Shown here: positions 26,486 through 35,318 of the stretch, piece by piece | Layout of the letters: each line of letters opens with the position of its first letter | Position numbering within the stretch: the stretch's first letter is position 1 | Source of the DNA: Azorhizobium oxalatiphilum | GTDB lineage: Bacteria; Pseudomonadota; Alphaproteobacteria; Rhizobiales; Xanthobacteraceae | Direction of reading: 5' to 3' | Length of the DNA: 64,000 bases | NCBI RefSeq assembly: GCF_014635325.1 | Contig: NZ_BMCT01000004.1 | Location: 186,001 to 250,000, forward strand | Notes under the pieces: generated by a model | The model's input: only the letters and a program-made list of their open reading frames with translations | Databases searched by the model: none | Told to the model about the DNA's origin: nothing | Program-made: the position numbers and the translations under genes

Positions 26486-26505
26486 TTTGGCATGAATATG
26501 CCAAA
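26486..26505. promoter_or_regulatory. Perfect palindrome TTTGGCAT-N4-ATGCCAAA
   Basis: Eight-base arms flank GAAT in AT-rich DNA, 172 bases upstream of the DUF892 start. There is no T-run, so a protein-binding site is more likely than a terminator. The binding factor is unknown. The rest of 26315-26701 shows no gene except a GC-rich hairpin at 26651-26677, just past the end of the next minus-strand gene. Confidence 0.4.
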
Positions 26506-26701
26506 TCTAACATTTGTTATGATCTGCCGTGCCGTGCCGTGCGTGTACGCGCCGCGTCGGGCAGGGCGTATGAGCGCGGCGGGCAAGGGTAGGGCTCCGC
26601 TGCCCGTCTTCAGGATGACCCGTTGCTCACCTGTATCTCGCACAACGCGAGGGGCGGCCGGCTGAGCCGGTCGCCCCTGAGCAGGAGAAGTGAGGCGCGG
26701 C

Positions 26702-26962
26702 TCACTCGACGTCGGGATCGAAGGACGGACCCCAATGCGGATCGGCAGCGCCAATCAGGTTGCCGATGCCGGACTGCGCCGGGCGCATGGACTTCATGGT
26801 CGCACGCGGGGCGGTCAGCGGGCCGAGGTTGCCCTGTGCGGAAACCGAATACTGCTCCGCATTGAGGGGCCCCACATCCGGGCCGGCGAAGGCGGTCGAG
26901 CTCACGGCAGCCATCAGGGTGGCGGCGGTGCCGAGGGCGAGAAGGGTGGTCTTGATGGTCAT
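26702..26962 (-). CDS. Small exported protein, paralogue B of a tandem pair
   Basis: An 86-residue protein with a clear Sec signal peptide (MTIKTTLLALGTAATLMAA, cleavage after AFA near residue 26). The mature part is about 60 residues and ends in the motif SGIGNLIGAADPHWGPSFDP followed by DVE. No cysteine, membrane span or known domain is seen. It shares its signal-peptide sequence and C-terminal motif with the gene 37 bases upstream, so the two arose by tandem duplication. A GC-rich hairpin (26651-26677) lies 25 bases past the stop. Likely periplasmic or secreted; the function is unknown. Confidence 0.75.
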   Translation of the reverse strand: MTIKTTLLALGTAATLMAAVSSTAFAGPDVGPLNAEQYSVSAQGNLGPLTAPRATMKSMRPAQSGIGNLIGAADPHWGPSFDPDVE

Positions 26963-26999
26963 GGGTCTTACTCCGGTTGGATAAATGGGTTGCGTGGGA

Positions 27000-27248
27000 T
27001 CACTCGACATCGGGGTCGAAGGCGGGGCCGGAATGGGGATCGGCCGGGCCGATGAGATTGCCGACGCCGCTCTGAAGAGCCTGCGTGTGCAGTTTGGCGG
27101 CGGTGAAGCGAGGGGCGGGCAGGGTCTGCTGCCAGTCGCTGTACTGTGCGGTTTGCAGGCCGTCATGCGGCATGGCAAAGGCGCTGGTGCTGGCCGCGCC
27201 CAGAAGAGCAGCGGTGGTCACGGCGAGGAGAGTGGTCTTGAAAGTCAT
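27000..27248 (-). CDS. Small exported protein, paralogue A of a tandem pair
   Basis: An 82-residue protein with signal peptide MTFKTTLLAVTTAALLGAA (cleavage after AFA near residue 25). The mature part includes AQYSDWQQTLPAPRFTAAKL and ends GVGNLIGPADPHSGPAFDPD followed by VE. The C-terminal block is nearly identical to that of the next gene, whereas the middle has diverged, which implies that the C-terminus is the constrained part. An upstream ATG at 27353 gives a charged leader that hides the signal peptide, so I prefer 27248. GGAGTAA lies just before this ATG. I do not recognise the family. Confidence 0.75.
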   Translation of the reverse strand: MTFKTTLLAVTTAALLGAASTSAFAMPHDGLQTAQYSDWQQTLPAPRFTAAKLHTQALQSGVGNLIGPADPHSGPAFDPDVE

Positions 27249-27464
27249 GTCCGTTACTCCGGTTTCGAAGTAAGGACAGATTAGATCCCGCGGATCCCGG
27301 ACAATATTGTCCAGCGGTTTCGCGACAGCCTGCTTGAGGTCTGCCGCTTCCAAACCTTGGTATGAGGGCGCAGCACCGCAGGGATGGTTCGCGCGCCATT
27401 CGTGGCCCGCAGGCAGCTCAAGGCGCCCTGCGGCGGGCGGACGTCCCGCCTTTGCCGGCTGCCC

Positions 27465-28193
27465 TCAGGGCCGTTCCGCATCCTTCGCCAGCGCCTCGCG
27501 CAGGCGGGTGGTGGCCACGCGGCCGAGGGTCAGCGGCTCGGCGATGCCCTCCAGTGTCACCCGCGAGCGGTCGCGCGAGGGGGTGTCGAAGGCGCGTAGC
27601 CGGGCGCGGTTGAGGATCAGCGAACGGCTCAGCCGCAGGAAGGGCGGGCTCGGCAGGATGCCCTCGAAATGGCTCAGCGTGCGCCAGATCAGAAGCGCGG
27701 GCTGCCCCGCAAGGATCACCCGGCTGAAATCGCCTTCCGCCACCAGCGCCGCGATATCCTCCGGGGCGGCCAGCACCGTGCGGGAGGGGGTGCGCAGCTC
27801 AAGCATCTCGCGCTCCGCAGGCGCCTGCGGCGCCGCCTGAGCCTTCAGGCGATGCAAGCGGGCGAGGGCCTCGGCGAGGCGTTCCGGTGTCACGGGCTTG
27901 AGCAGATAGTCCACCGCCTCGGCGGCGAACGCATCCACCGCATAATTGGCATGGGCGGTGACGAACACCACATGAGGCGCCGGATCGAGCCCGTCCAGAA
28001 GATCGAAGCCGGTGGCCGAGCCGAGGTCCACATCGAGGAACACCGCATCCGGCTTTTCCGCCTTCAGCAGCTCCGTGGCGCTGCGCGGCGTGTCGGCGCT
28101 GCCCACCACCACCACGTCGCCATGGGGCAGCAGCAGGCGGCGCATGGCGCGCACCGCCAGCGGCTCGTCATCCACGATCACGACACGGAGCAT
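27465..28193 (-). CDS. LytTR-family response regulator
   Basis: A 242-residue response regulator. The receiver domain (1-120) has the acidic pair in VIVDDEPLA, the phospho-acceptor Asp in DAVFLDVDLG and the conserved Lys in YLLKPVTPERL. The C-terminal LytTR DNA-binding domain (about 140-240) holds the FSRVILAGQPALL strand and SRSLILNRARLRAF. Such proteins activate genes from direct repeats and often control exoproducts. The start overlaps the stop of the kinase gene by 16 bases, so the two are coupled. The large GH5 gene diverges from this operon and is a plausible target, though no site is identified. Confidence 0.93.
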   Translation of the reverse strand: MLRVVIVDDEPLAVRAMRRLLLPHGDVVVVGSADTPRSATELLKAEKPDAVFLDVDLGSATGFDLLDGLDPAPHVVFVTAHANYAVDAFAAEAVDYLLKPVTPERLAEALARLHRLKAQAAPQAPAEREMLELRTPSRTVLAAPEDIAALVAEGDFSRVILAGQPALLIWRTLSHFEGILPSPPFLRLSRSLILNRARLRAFDTPSRDRSRVTLEGIAEPLTLGRVATTRLREALAKDAERP

Positions 28194-29317
28194 GGCGTGC
28201 CCTCCAGAAGCAGTTCCGCCACCACGGCGCTGTCATGGTGGCAGTCGTCCGGCCAGCCACTGATGCTCTTCTCTTTCAGCTCGAAACTGTGGCGGCCGGG
28301 ATAGTGCAGCGCAAGGCGGCGGCGCACGTTCTGCAAGCCGATGCCAGTGTGGCGCAGGCGCTTGCGCACGGTGGTCTCGGCGGAGCGCAGCACGCCGTTG
28401 TTCTCGATCTCCACCCGGAGCGCCGTGCCCTCGGTGCGGATGCGCACGATCAGATCCAGATGGTCGCTGCGGTCGCCATGCTCCACGGCATTCTCCAGCA
28501 GCGGCTGCAACAGCACGCTGGCGATGGGCCGGTCGAGCGCCTCGCGCTCCACGTCCATGTGGCTGCGCAGGCGGGCGCCGAAACGCGCTTCCTGAATGCG
28601 CAGATAGGCGGCCAGCGCCTCGGTCTCGCGGGCAACGCTCACTACGGGATGATCGAGCGCCATCAGGGCATGGCGCAGATAGGCGGACAGATCGCGCACC
28701 ATGTTGAGCGCGGCCTTGGGATTGTCGGGGATTTCCTCCGCCACGCCGTTGAGGGCGTTGAACAGGAAGTGCGGGTTCAGTTGCAGGATGAGCTGGTGCA
28801 GCTCGGCCCGCAGCGCCTCGGATTCGGCCTGCGCCGCGCGCTGCTGCTCGGTGCGGCGGGCGATTTCCGCCTTCACCCAGAAATAGGCGAGGCTCCAGGC
28901 GCTGAAGATGAGCGTGTAATAGGCGAAGGGGGTGAGGAAGGCCTGGGTGTCGGTCCAGTCCGGAATCGACCAGCCGAAGGGGGCGCGCAGCAGCGTGGTG
29001 GCGCTGACGATGGCCAGTGCGGTGCCGGCGCTGAGCGCGAAGATGCAGGCGATCCCGCCCACCGACAGCCGGCCCTCGAAGCCCAGCCGGCGGAAGACGA
29101 ACCGCAGCCCCGCCGCCGCCAGCACCAGCACCGGCCACAGCAGCAGCGTCACCATCAAAGCGGTGGCGAAATCCTGATAGACCACGGTCCGGGCGGCCAC
29201 ATCCAGCAGCGCGAACAGGCCCCAGCCGGCGATCTGTACCCGCCAGAACACCGGCACGCGCAGCCATGCGCGCTTGAGACCGCTGTTCCGTCTCACCCTG
29301 CGAACCCGAGCATCCAC
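28178..29317 (-). CDS. LytS/YehU-type sensor histidine kinase
   Basis: A kinase of about 379 residues with four membrane spans in the first 160 residues (VQIAGWGLFALLDVAARTVV, then LMVTLLLWPVLVLAAAGL). The His_kinase domain follows, with the phospho-acceptor His in LQLNPHFLFNALNGV, and the ATPase domain has LLQPLLENAVEHG and HTGIGLQNVRRRL. No separate extracellular sensor domain is seen. The start is uncertain: the only upstream ATG (29446) gives an Arg-rich leader unlike the family, so I use a GTG at 29317, with another GTG at 29296. It is coupled to the LytTR regulator gene. The signal is unknown. Confidence 0.85.
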   Translation of the reverse strand: MDARVRRVRRNSGLKRAWLRVPVFWRVQIAGWGLFALLDVAARTVVYQDFATALMVTLLLWPVLVLAAAGLRFVFRRLGFEGRLSVGGIACIFALSAGTALAIVSATTLLRAPFGWSIPDWTDTQAFLTPFAYYTLIFSAWSLAYFWVKAEIARRTEQQRAAQAESEALRAELHQLILQLNPHFLFNALNGVAEEIPDNPKAALNMVRDLSAYLRHALMALDHPVVSVARETEALAAYLRIQEARFGARLRSHMDVEREALDRPIASVLLQPLLENAVEHGDRSDHLDLIVRIRTEGTALRVEIENNGVLRSAETTVRKRLRHTGIGLQNVRRRLALHYPGRHSFELKEKSISGWPDDCHHDSAVVAELLLEGTPCSVS

Positions 29318-29584
29318 GCGCAATCCCCGTCGGGACGACCAGGCCCGGCTTGCCCGGCGCCCGTGCCGCCGGAAGGTCAGGATGGAGGTAACGGCATTTG
29401 CGCGGCGCGGGCAAGCGTCGCGCCCTTCCGGCGTCGCCACGGCCAAGGCTCAGGCATGTCCGCCGTTTTTCCGGGCTGGTTCGCCGAGCCGGGCGGCGCG
29501 CCCTCATGATCGGCGGCGCACTTCGTGTCAGGACAAACCCAAGGGGGCATTCTTCGTGATGTCAGACGTGATGGGGACAGACCA

Positions 29585-32500
29585 ATGCTGACCGAAACCG
29601 ACGGCCAGACGGCCGAGCCGGAAACCAATGCCCTCTATGCCTCCGTGAACACGCTGTCCGCCGCCGACGGCGCGGATCTCGACTATGCCGTCGGCTCCAA
29701 CTGGGGCTCGGGCTTCACCGCCAGCATGACGGTGGAGGCGGGTGCCTCCGCGCTCGATGGCTGGACGGTGGAGTTCGACGCCAGCTTCACCATCACCAAT
29801 ATCTGGAACGCGGTGATCGTGAGCCATGTGGGCGATCACTATGTGATCCGCAACGCCAGCTACAACGCCAATGTCGCCGCCGGCCGCGACACGGCCTTCG
29901 GCTTCCAGGCGACACCCGGCGCCGGCGGCACGTCGGCGGACGGCTTTCGCATTAACGGCACCACGGTGGGCGAGCCCGCGCCGGTGCTGCCGGCCCTCAG
30001 CGTGTCGGATGCCAGCGTGAGCGAGGGCCAGTCGGGCACGACGGAGATGGTGTTCACGCTCACGCTCTCCGCCGCCTCCGCCACTGCGGTGAGCGTGAAC
30101 TATGCCACCGCCAACGGCACCGCCATCGCCGGTTCGGACTACACCGCCAGAACGGGCACCGTGACCTTCGCCCCCGGCGAAACCTCGAAGACCATCACCG
30201 TGCAGGTGACGGGCGACAGCACGGTGGAGGCCAACGAGACCTTCACCCTGAACCTTTCCGCTCCTTCCGGCGCCACCATCGCGGACGGGCAGGCGACCGC
30301 CACCATCCTCAATGACGACGTGGCGTCCCAGCCCTCGGGCGGGGCGGACATTGACTATGCGATCAGCTCCAACTGGGGCTCGGGCTTTACCGCCAGCATG
30401 ACGGTGGAGGCGGGCTCAACCGCGCTCAATGGCTGGACGGTGGAGTTCGATGCCGACTTCGCCATCTCCAACATCTGGAATGCGGTGATCGTCAGCCATG
30501 TGGGCAATCATTATGTGATCCGCAACGCCAGCTACAATGCGAACGTGGCGACAGGAAAGGACACGGCTTTCGGCTTCCAGGCCGCGCCCGGCGCCACCGG
30601 CACCACGGCCAGCGGCTTCCGCATCAACGGCACGGCCGTGGGCGAGCCCGTGACGGTGCTGCCGACCCTCACCGTCTCCGACGCCAGCGTCACCGAAGGA
30701 CATTCCGGCATGGCGGATCTGGCCTTCACCGTGACCCTTTCGGCGGCCTCCGCCACGGCGGTGACGGTGAGCTATGCCACGGCGAACGGCACCGCCACCG
30801 CCGGCTCCGACTACAGCGCCCTTACCGGCACGCTCACCTTCGCGCCGGGCGAAACCACGAAGGTGCTGCATGTGCCGGTGAACGGCGACACGGCGGTCGA
30901 GGCCAACGAGACGCTGACGCTCTCCCTCTCCGCGCCCTCGGGCGCCACCATCGCGGACGGGCAGGGCACCGGCACCATCCTCAATGACGACGTCGCCCCC
31001 ATCGTGCCCAGCGTTTCGGTGGCCAATGCCAGCGTCGCCGAGGGTGATGCGGGCACGGTGAACCTCGCCTTCACGGTGACGCTCTCGCAGGCCACCTCCG
31101 TGCCGGTGAGCATCGCCTATGGCACGCAGGACGGCACCGCCACCGCCGGCTCCGACTACACCGCCACCAGCGGCACGCTGACCTTCGCGGCGGGGGAGAC
31201 CTCCAAGGTCATCCATGTCACGGTGAGCGGCGATACGGCGGTGGAAGCGGCCGAGACGCTGAAGCTGGTGCTCTCCCAGCCCTCCGGTGTCACCATCGCC
31301 AGCGGCACGGCCACGGGCACGATCGTCAATGACGATGCCGCCCAGCCGGGCACCGGGCCTGCCATCTCCATCTCCGATCCCACCGTCACCGAGGGCGACC
31401 CGGCCGTGGTGACGCAGACCGGCTGGTTCAGCACCTCGGGCAACCAGATCGTGGATGCTGACGGCAACAGCGTGCAGATCGCGGGCGTGAACTGGTTCGG
31501 CTTCGAAAGCGAGACCGGCTCGCCGCACGGCCTGTGGACGCGCGGCTACAAGGACATGATGCAACAGATGGTGGACGAGGGGTTCAACACCATCCGTCTG
31601 CCGTTCAACAACGACATGCTCCACAGCACGGCCGCTGCCGGCAGCATCGACTATAGCAAGAACCCGGATCTCGCCGGCCTCACCTCGCTGCAGGTAATGG
31701 ACAGGATCGTGGACTATGCGGGCGAGATCGGGCTGAAGATCATCCTTGATCATCATCGTTCCGATGTGGGGGCGGGGCCTTCCGCCAACGGCCTCTGGTA
31801 CGACAGCGGCCATTCGGAAGCCGCATGGATCGCCGACTGGCAGATGCTGGCGGCGCGCTATGCGGATGATCCCACCGTCATCGGCGCGGACCTGCACAAC
31901 GAGCCCTATAACGGCACCTGGGGCGGGGGCGGCGCCAATGACTGGGCGCGGGCAGCCGAGGCTGCCGGCAACGCCATCGGCGAGGTCAATGCCAACTGGC
32001 TGATCTTCGTGGAGGGCATCGCCACCTATGAGGGCAACAATTACTGGTGGGGCGGCAACCTCATGGGCGTGCGCGACCGGCCCATCGATCTCGATGTGGA
32101 CAACAAGCTGGTCTATTCAGCGCATGATTATCCCAATTCGGTCTATGCCCAGCCCTGGTTCCAGGGCAGCGATTTCCCGGCCAACCTGCCGGAAAAGTTC
32201 GACCAGATGTGGGGCTATATCTACAGGGAAGGCATCGCCCCGGTTTACATCGGCGAGTTCGGCACCATGCTGTCCGACCCCAAGGATGTGGCCTGGTTCG
32301 ATGCCATCACCGCCTATCTCGGCGGCGACTACGACAACGATGGCGTGAGCGACATTCCGGCGGGCGATACCGGGCCGGCCTGGACCTTCTGGTCGTGGAA
32401 CCCCAATTCTAGCGACACCGGCGGCATCCTGCAGAATGACTGGCACAGCGTGAACGAGAACAAGATGGCGTATCTCACGCCCATCCAGTTCGACTTCCCC

Positions 32501-33169
32501 GAAGTGACGGGCGGCGGCGGCACGCCGGAAGGCGCCCATGCGGACTTCATCGTGACGCTGTCGCAGGCGTGGGATGTGGCGGTGAGCGTGGATTACCACA
32601 CGCTGGCGGTGGATGGCTCGGATGCGGATTTCACCGCCGCGTCCGGCACCGTCACCTTCGCGCCCGGCGAGACGCAGAAGGTGATCTCGATCGCCATCAC
32701 GCCGGACCAGATCGGGGAAGCCAACGAGCATTTCGCGGTGGCGCTGTCGAACCCCGTGCATGCCTCCATCGCCAAGGCTACCGGCACCGCCACCATCATC
32801 GACGATGACGGCGGCGTGCCGACCACGCCCACGAACCCCACCACGCCGACCACGCCCACCACTCCGGGCGCTGGAGGCGAGGGGCTGGATGGGGATTTCA
32901 CCCTTGTTGATGCGTGGAACAACGGCTTCAATCTCTCGGTCTCGGTCCATAACGACGCCACCATTCCCACCTCCGGCTGGCAGGTCACGGTGGAGATGCC
33001 GTACCAGATCGACAACATCTGGAATGCCGAGATCGTGTCCCATAGCGGCGACACCTATGTAATCCGCAACGCCGCCTGGAACGGCACGCTGGCACACGAT
33101 GCCGAAGTCACCTTCGGCTTCACCGGCAAGGGCGTGTTCGATGCCGGCCATGTGGATCTGATTTTCTGA
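29585..33169 (+). CDS. Modular GH5 endoglucanase with CBM2 and Calx-beta domains
   Basis: A 1194-residue extracellular glycoside hydrolase. Approximate order: CBM2-like 31-128, Calx-beta 137-253, CBM2-like 256-352, Calx-beta 361-475, Calx-beta 476-590, GH5 catalytic domain 610-965, Calx-beta remainder 979-1077, Thr/Pro linker, CBM2-like 1102-1194. GH5 acid/base Glu773 lies in LHNEPYN and nucleophile Glu891 in YIGEFGT. The Calx-beta strand before GH5 (ISISDPTVTEGDP) seems to resume after it (PEGAHADFIVTLS), so the catalytic domain is inserted in that fold. The start follows GGGGACA; no Sec signal is seen, so export by a type I or other route is inferred. Cellulose is the likely substrate. Confidence 0.9.
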   Translation: MLTETDGQTAEPETNALYASVNTLSAADGADLDYAVGSNWGSGFTASMTVEAGASALDGWTVEFDASFTITNIWNAVIVSHVGDHYVIRNASYNANVAAGRDTAFGFQATPGAGGTSADGFRINGTTVGEPAPVLPALSVSDASVSEGQSGTTEMVFTLTLSAASATAVSVNYATANGTAIAGSDYTARTGTVTFAPGETSKTITVQVTGDSTVEANETFTLNLSAPSGATIADGQATATILNDDVASQPSGGADIDYAISSNWGSGFTASMTVEAGSTALNGWTVEFDADFAISNIWNAVIVSHVGNHYVIRNASYNANVATGKDTAFGFQAAPGATGTTASGFRINGTAVGEPVTVLPTLTVSDASVTEGHSGMADLAFTVTLSAASATAVTVSYATANGTATAGSDYSALTGTLTFAPGETTKVLHVPVNGDTAVEANETLTLSLSAPSGATIADGQGTGTILNDDVAPIVPSVSVANASVAEGDAGTVNLAFTVTLSQATSVPVSIAYGTQDGTATAGSDYTATSGTLTFAAGETSKVIHVTVSGDTAVEAAETLKLVLSQPSGVTIASGTATGTIVNDDAAQPGTGPAISISDPTVTEGDPAVVTQTGWFSTSGNQIVDADGNSVQIAGVNWFGFESETGSPHGLWTRGYKDMMQQMVDEGFNTIRLPFNNDMLHSTAAAGSIDYSKNPDLAGLTSLQVMDRIVDYAGEIGLKIILDHHRSDVGAGPSANGLWYDSGHSEAAWIADWQMLAARYADDPTVIGADLHNEPYNGTWGGGGANDWARAAEAAGNAIGEVNANWLIFVEGIATYEGNNYWWGGNLMGVRDRPIDLDVDNKLVYSAHDYPNSVYAQPWFQGSDFPANLPEKFDQMWGYIYREGIAPVYIGEFGTMLSDPKDVAWFDAITAYLGGDYDNDGVSDIPAGDTGPAWTFWSWNPNSSDTGGILQNDWHSVNENKMAYLTPIQFDFPEVTGGGGTPEGAHADFIVTLSQAWDVAVSVDYHTLAVDGSDADFTAASGTVTFAPGETQKVISIAITPDQIGEANEHFAVALSNPVHASIAKATGTATIIDDDGGVPTTPTNPTTPTTPTTPGAGGEGLDGDFTLVDAWNNGFNLSVSVHNDATIPTSGWQVTVEMPYQIDNIWNAEIVSHSGDTYVIRNAAWNGTLAHDAEVTFGFTGKGVFDAGHVDLIF

Positions 33170-33175
33170 CAGGAG

Positions 33176-33230
33176 ATTGCCGCCGGGGCTTCGGCTGCCG
33201 GCGGCAATGTGCCCCCCACTGCGGTGGGGG
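33176..33230. terminator. Two strong hairpins after the GH5 gene
   Basis: ATTGCCGCCGG pairs with CCGGCGGCAAT (33176-33208), and CCCCCAC pairs with GTGGGGG (33213-33230). There are no T-runs, so termination is only inferred. The remainder up to 33586 is GC-rich with no gene that I can support. Confidence 0.4.
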
Positions 33231-33586
33231 AGGCTCGGCGGCGGGCGATCACAAGGGGGGCTCCGGGGGGAGCCGGGGACGCTCGCCGCCGGCCGCACAC
33301 GCGAAACGCCGTCCCCATGTGCCCCCGGGGGAAGGGCGGAGGGAGGCGGCCGTGGATGTTCGGATTGCCGGGGGGCAGTCCGGCCTCCATGTGCCGCCTC
33401 CCATGCTGCCTCCCATGGCATCGCCCCTGCCGCTGCAAGGGCGGATCGTCGCATCGGGATACGGGGGCCCCGCACGCAAGCCCAGGGCAAGCTCACCCTT
33501 CCATGGTCCGCGATGCGTCACTCCCGGCCATGAGGGCCGCGCGGGCGCGCCCGGTTCCCGCCGGGAGAGCTGGAAAGATCCGCTTC

Positions 33587-34834
33587 ATGACGACCGCCGC
33601 CCAAAAGCCGGCACGCCTGCCGGCTGCTGCCCGTCCCCTCATCGGCATGGCCGAGCTGGTGCGCGGATGCGAGGCGGGGCGGGACATGGAGCCGGTGTTC
33701 AACGGCCTCGTGGCCCGGCTGGAAGCCGATCCCACCGACGCGGCGGCGCTCCTCGATATTTCCACCTTCCTGCTGATCCGCAAGGCGCGCGCCAAGGGCG
33801 AGCAGGCGCAGGCCGGGGCGTTGGCCATGGCCCGCCGCTTCCATCGCACCTATGGCAAGGGCGGCGGCCTGCGCATCGTCGCCTTCGTCACCGCTGGCGA
33901 CCTGATGGCGAACACGCCGCTGGATTTCCTGCTCACCGGTTCGGATTTCGAGCTGGATCTCGTTTACGTGGATGCGGACACGGATGATCTCTCCGAGCTG
34001 CCGGCGCATGATCTCGTCATCGTGGCGCTGGGCGAGTCCCCCGAGAACCAGCCCGTGCTGGCGCGGCTCGATGCGCTGCTGAAGGACTGGCCGGTGCCGG
34101 TGTTCAACGGCCCGGCGTCCCGCATCGCCGGCCTGACGCGCGATGGCGTCTGCGCCATGTTCCGCGATGATCCCCATGTGCTCTCGCCCGCCGCCATCCG
34201 CGTGCCGCGTGCGGATCTGCAGGCCATGGCGGAGGTCATGCACATGGCCGGTGTGCCGCGCTATCCGCTCATCATCCGCCCCATCGCCAGCCACGCGGGC
34301 GAGGGGCTGGAGCTGGTGACGAACCAGGACGGGATGATCCTGTATCTCACCACCCAGAAGGAGGACGAGTTCTTCGTCTCGCCCTTCATCGATTATTCGG
34401 GGCCGGACGGCCTGTTCCGCAAGCAGCGCATCGCCTTCATCGATGGCGTGGCCTATGCGGCCCATGGCGCCACCTCCGCGCACTGGATGGTGCATTACGT
34501 GAACGCGGGCATGCGCAAGTTCGCCGAGCGGCGGGCGGAGGAGGCCGAGTTCATGGGCACCTTCGATACCGCCTATGCGGTGCGCCATGCCACCGCATTC
34601 GCCAAGCTGGTGGAGCGCATCGGGCTCGATTATTTCGCCATCGACTGCGCGGAACTGGCCGACGGCCGGCTGCTGATGTTCGAGGCGGACATCGCCATGG
34701 TGCTGCACGATGCGGACAGCGTGGAGATGTTCCCCTACAAGCAGGAGCCCATGGCCCGCCTGTTCGCCGCCTTCCAGCGCGCGCTGCTGGCCCGCGCCGG
34801 TGCGGCGGGGAAAAAGGGCGTGGCGGCGGCCTAA
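33587..34834 (+). CDS. ATP-grasp-like protein with helical N-terminal region
   Basis: A 415-residue cytoplasmic protein. Residues about 20-95 are helical and TPR-like (PVFNGLVARLEADPTDAAAL). The rest resembles the RimK/glutathione-synthetase ATP-grasp fold: YPLIIRPIASHAGEGLELV is the Lys/Gly-loop region and DCAELADGRLLMFEADIAMV the metal-binding strands. The usual Asn in the last strand is not obvious, so activity is uncertain. The start MTTAAQKPA lies after GGAAAGA; an in-frame ATG far upstream is in GC-rich leader DNA. It follows the GH5 gene by 417 bases with hairpins between, so it is probably a separate transcript. A peptide-ligase or amino-acid-ligase role is a guess from the fold. Confidence 0.72.
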   Translation: MTTAAQKPARLPAAARPLIGMAELVRGCEAGRDMEPVFNGLVARLEADPTDAAALLDISTFLLIRKARAKGEQAQAGALAMARRFHRTYGKGGGLRIVAFVTAGDLMANTPLDFLLTGSDFELDLVYVDADTDDLSELPAHDLVIVALGESPENQPVLARLDALLKDWPVPVFNGPASRIAGLTRDGVCAMFRDDPHVLSPAAIRVPRADLQAMAEVMHMAGVPRYPLIIRPIASHAGEGLELVTNQDGMILYLTTQKEDEFFVSPFIDYSGPDGLFRKQRIAFIDGVAYAAHGATSAHWMVHYVNAGMRKFAERRAEEAEFMGTFDTAYAVRHATAFAKLVERIGLDYFAIDCAELADGRLLMFEADIAMVLHDADSVEMFPYKQEPMARLFAAFQRALLARAGAAGKKGVAAA

Positions 34835-34923
34835 GGGCCGGAAAGGGAAGGCGGGAGGCGTCCCTCGCCACCTGTCAGGCGCCGGCTGATCGTGTGATCA
34901 TCTGTCCGGCGTACTTGCTTTGT

Positions 34924-35226
34924 TCAGGCGGCTTCGGCCACCATGGGCAAAGGCGTGGCGCACATCAGATGGGCGCTCTCGCCAGCGCAGCGCTTGCAGG
35001 TGAAGGGCTCGCGCTTGAACAGCGGGCTGCAGGCGAGCCCCGCCGGGCTGTAGGGTGAGCCGCCGCTCAGCGGCATGCTCAGGATGCGCTGGGTCTGGAC
35101 ACCGCAGCTCTCGCAGCGTAGATCAAGCCTGAAGCGCTGGGGCCCGAGGCCAGTGGCGCGTCCGGTAGGGCGTTCCGTGGACCGATCCATGGACCGTCCG
35201 CTCAGGCGCCGCTCAAAACCGCTCAT
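34924..35226 (-). CDS. Small zinc-ribbon-like protein
   Basis: A 100-residue protein with two CxxC pairs, CESC and CKRC, about 35 residues apart, as in a zinc ribbon. The N-terminal 30 residues are Arg/Ser-rich with the repeated pattern DRSTERPTGRATG. The start MSGFERR has GGAGAG five bases upstream; an ATG four codons earlier is possible. No neighbour shares its strand closely: the chemoreceptor gene ends upstream beyond two hairpins. I do not recognise a named family. RNA, DNA or protein binding through the ribbon is plausible. Confidence 0.6.
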   Translation of the reverse strand: MSGFERRLSGRSMDRSTERPTGRATGLGPQRFRLDLRCESCGVQTQRILSMPLSGGSPYSPAGLACSPLFKREPFTCKRCAGESAHLMCATPLPMVAEAA

Positions 35227-35318
35227 GTCGCTCTCCATCGGTTGGTGTTCTTATTTTGTTCCGTATGGCTTTCAAGTCAACGCGGGCACGATGACGCTCG
35301 CCGAATATGGTTTACGCA

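Noticed and set aside
33209-33586. N-terminal extension of the ATP-grasp-like gene
   Set aside because: The in-frame sequence is Arg/Pro/Cys-rich and lies in hairpin-containing intergenic DNA; the start at 33587 has a better ribosome site.
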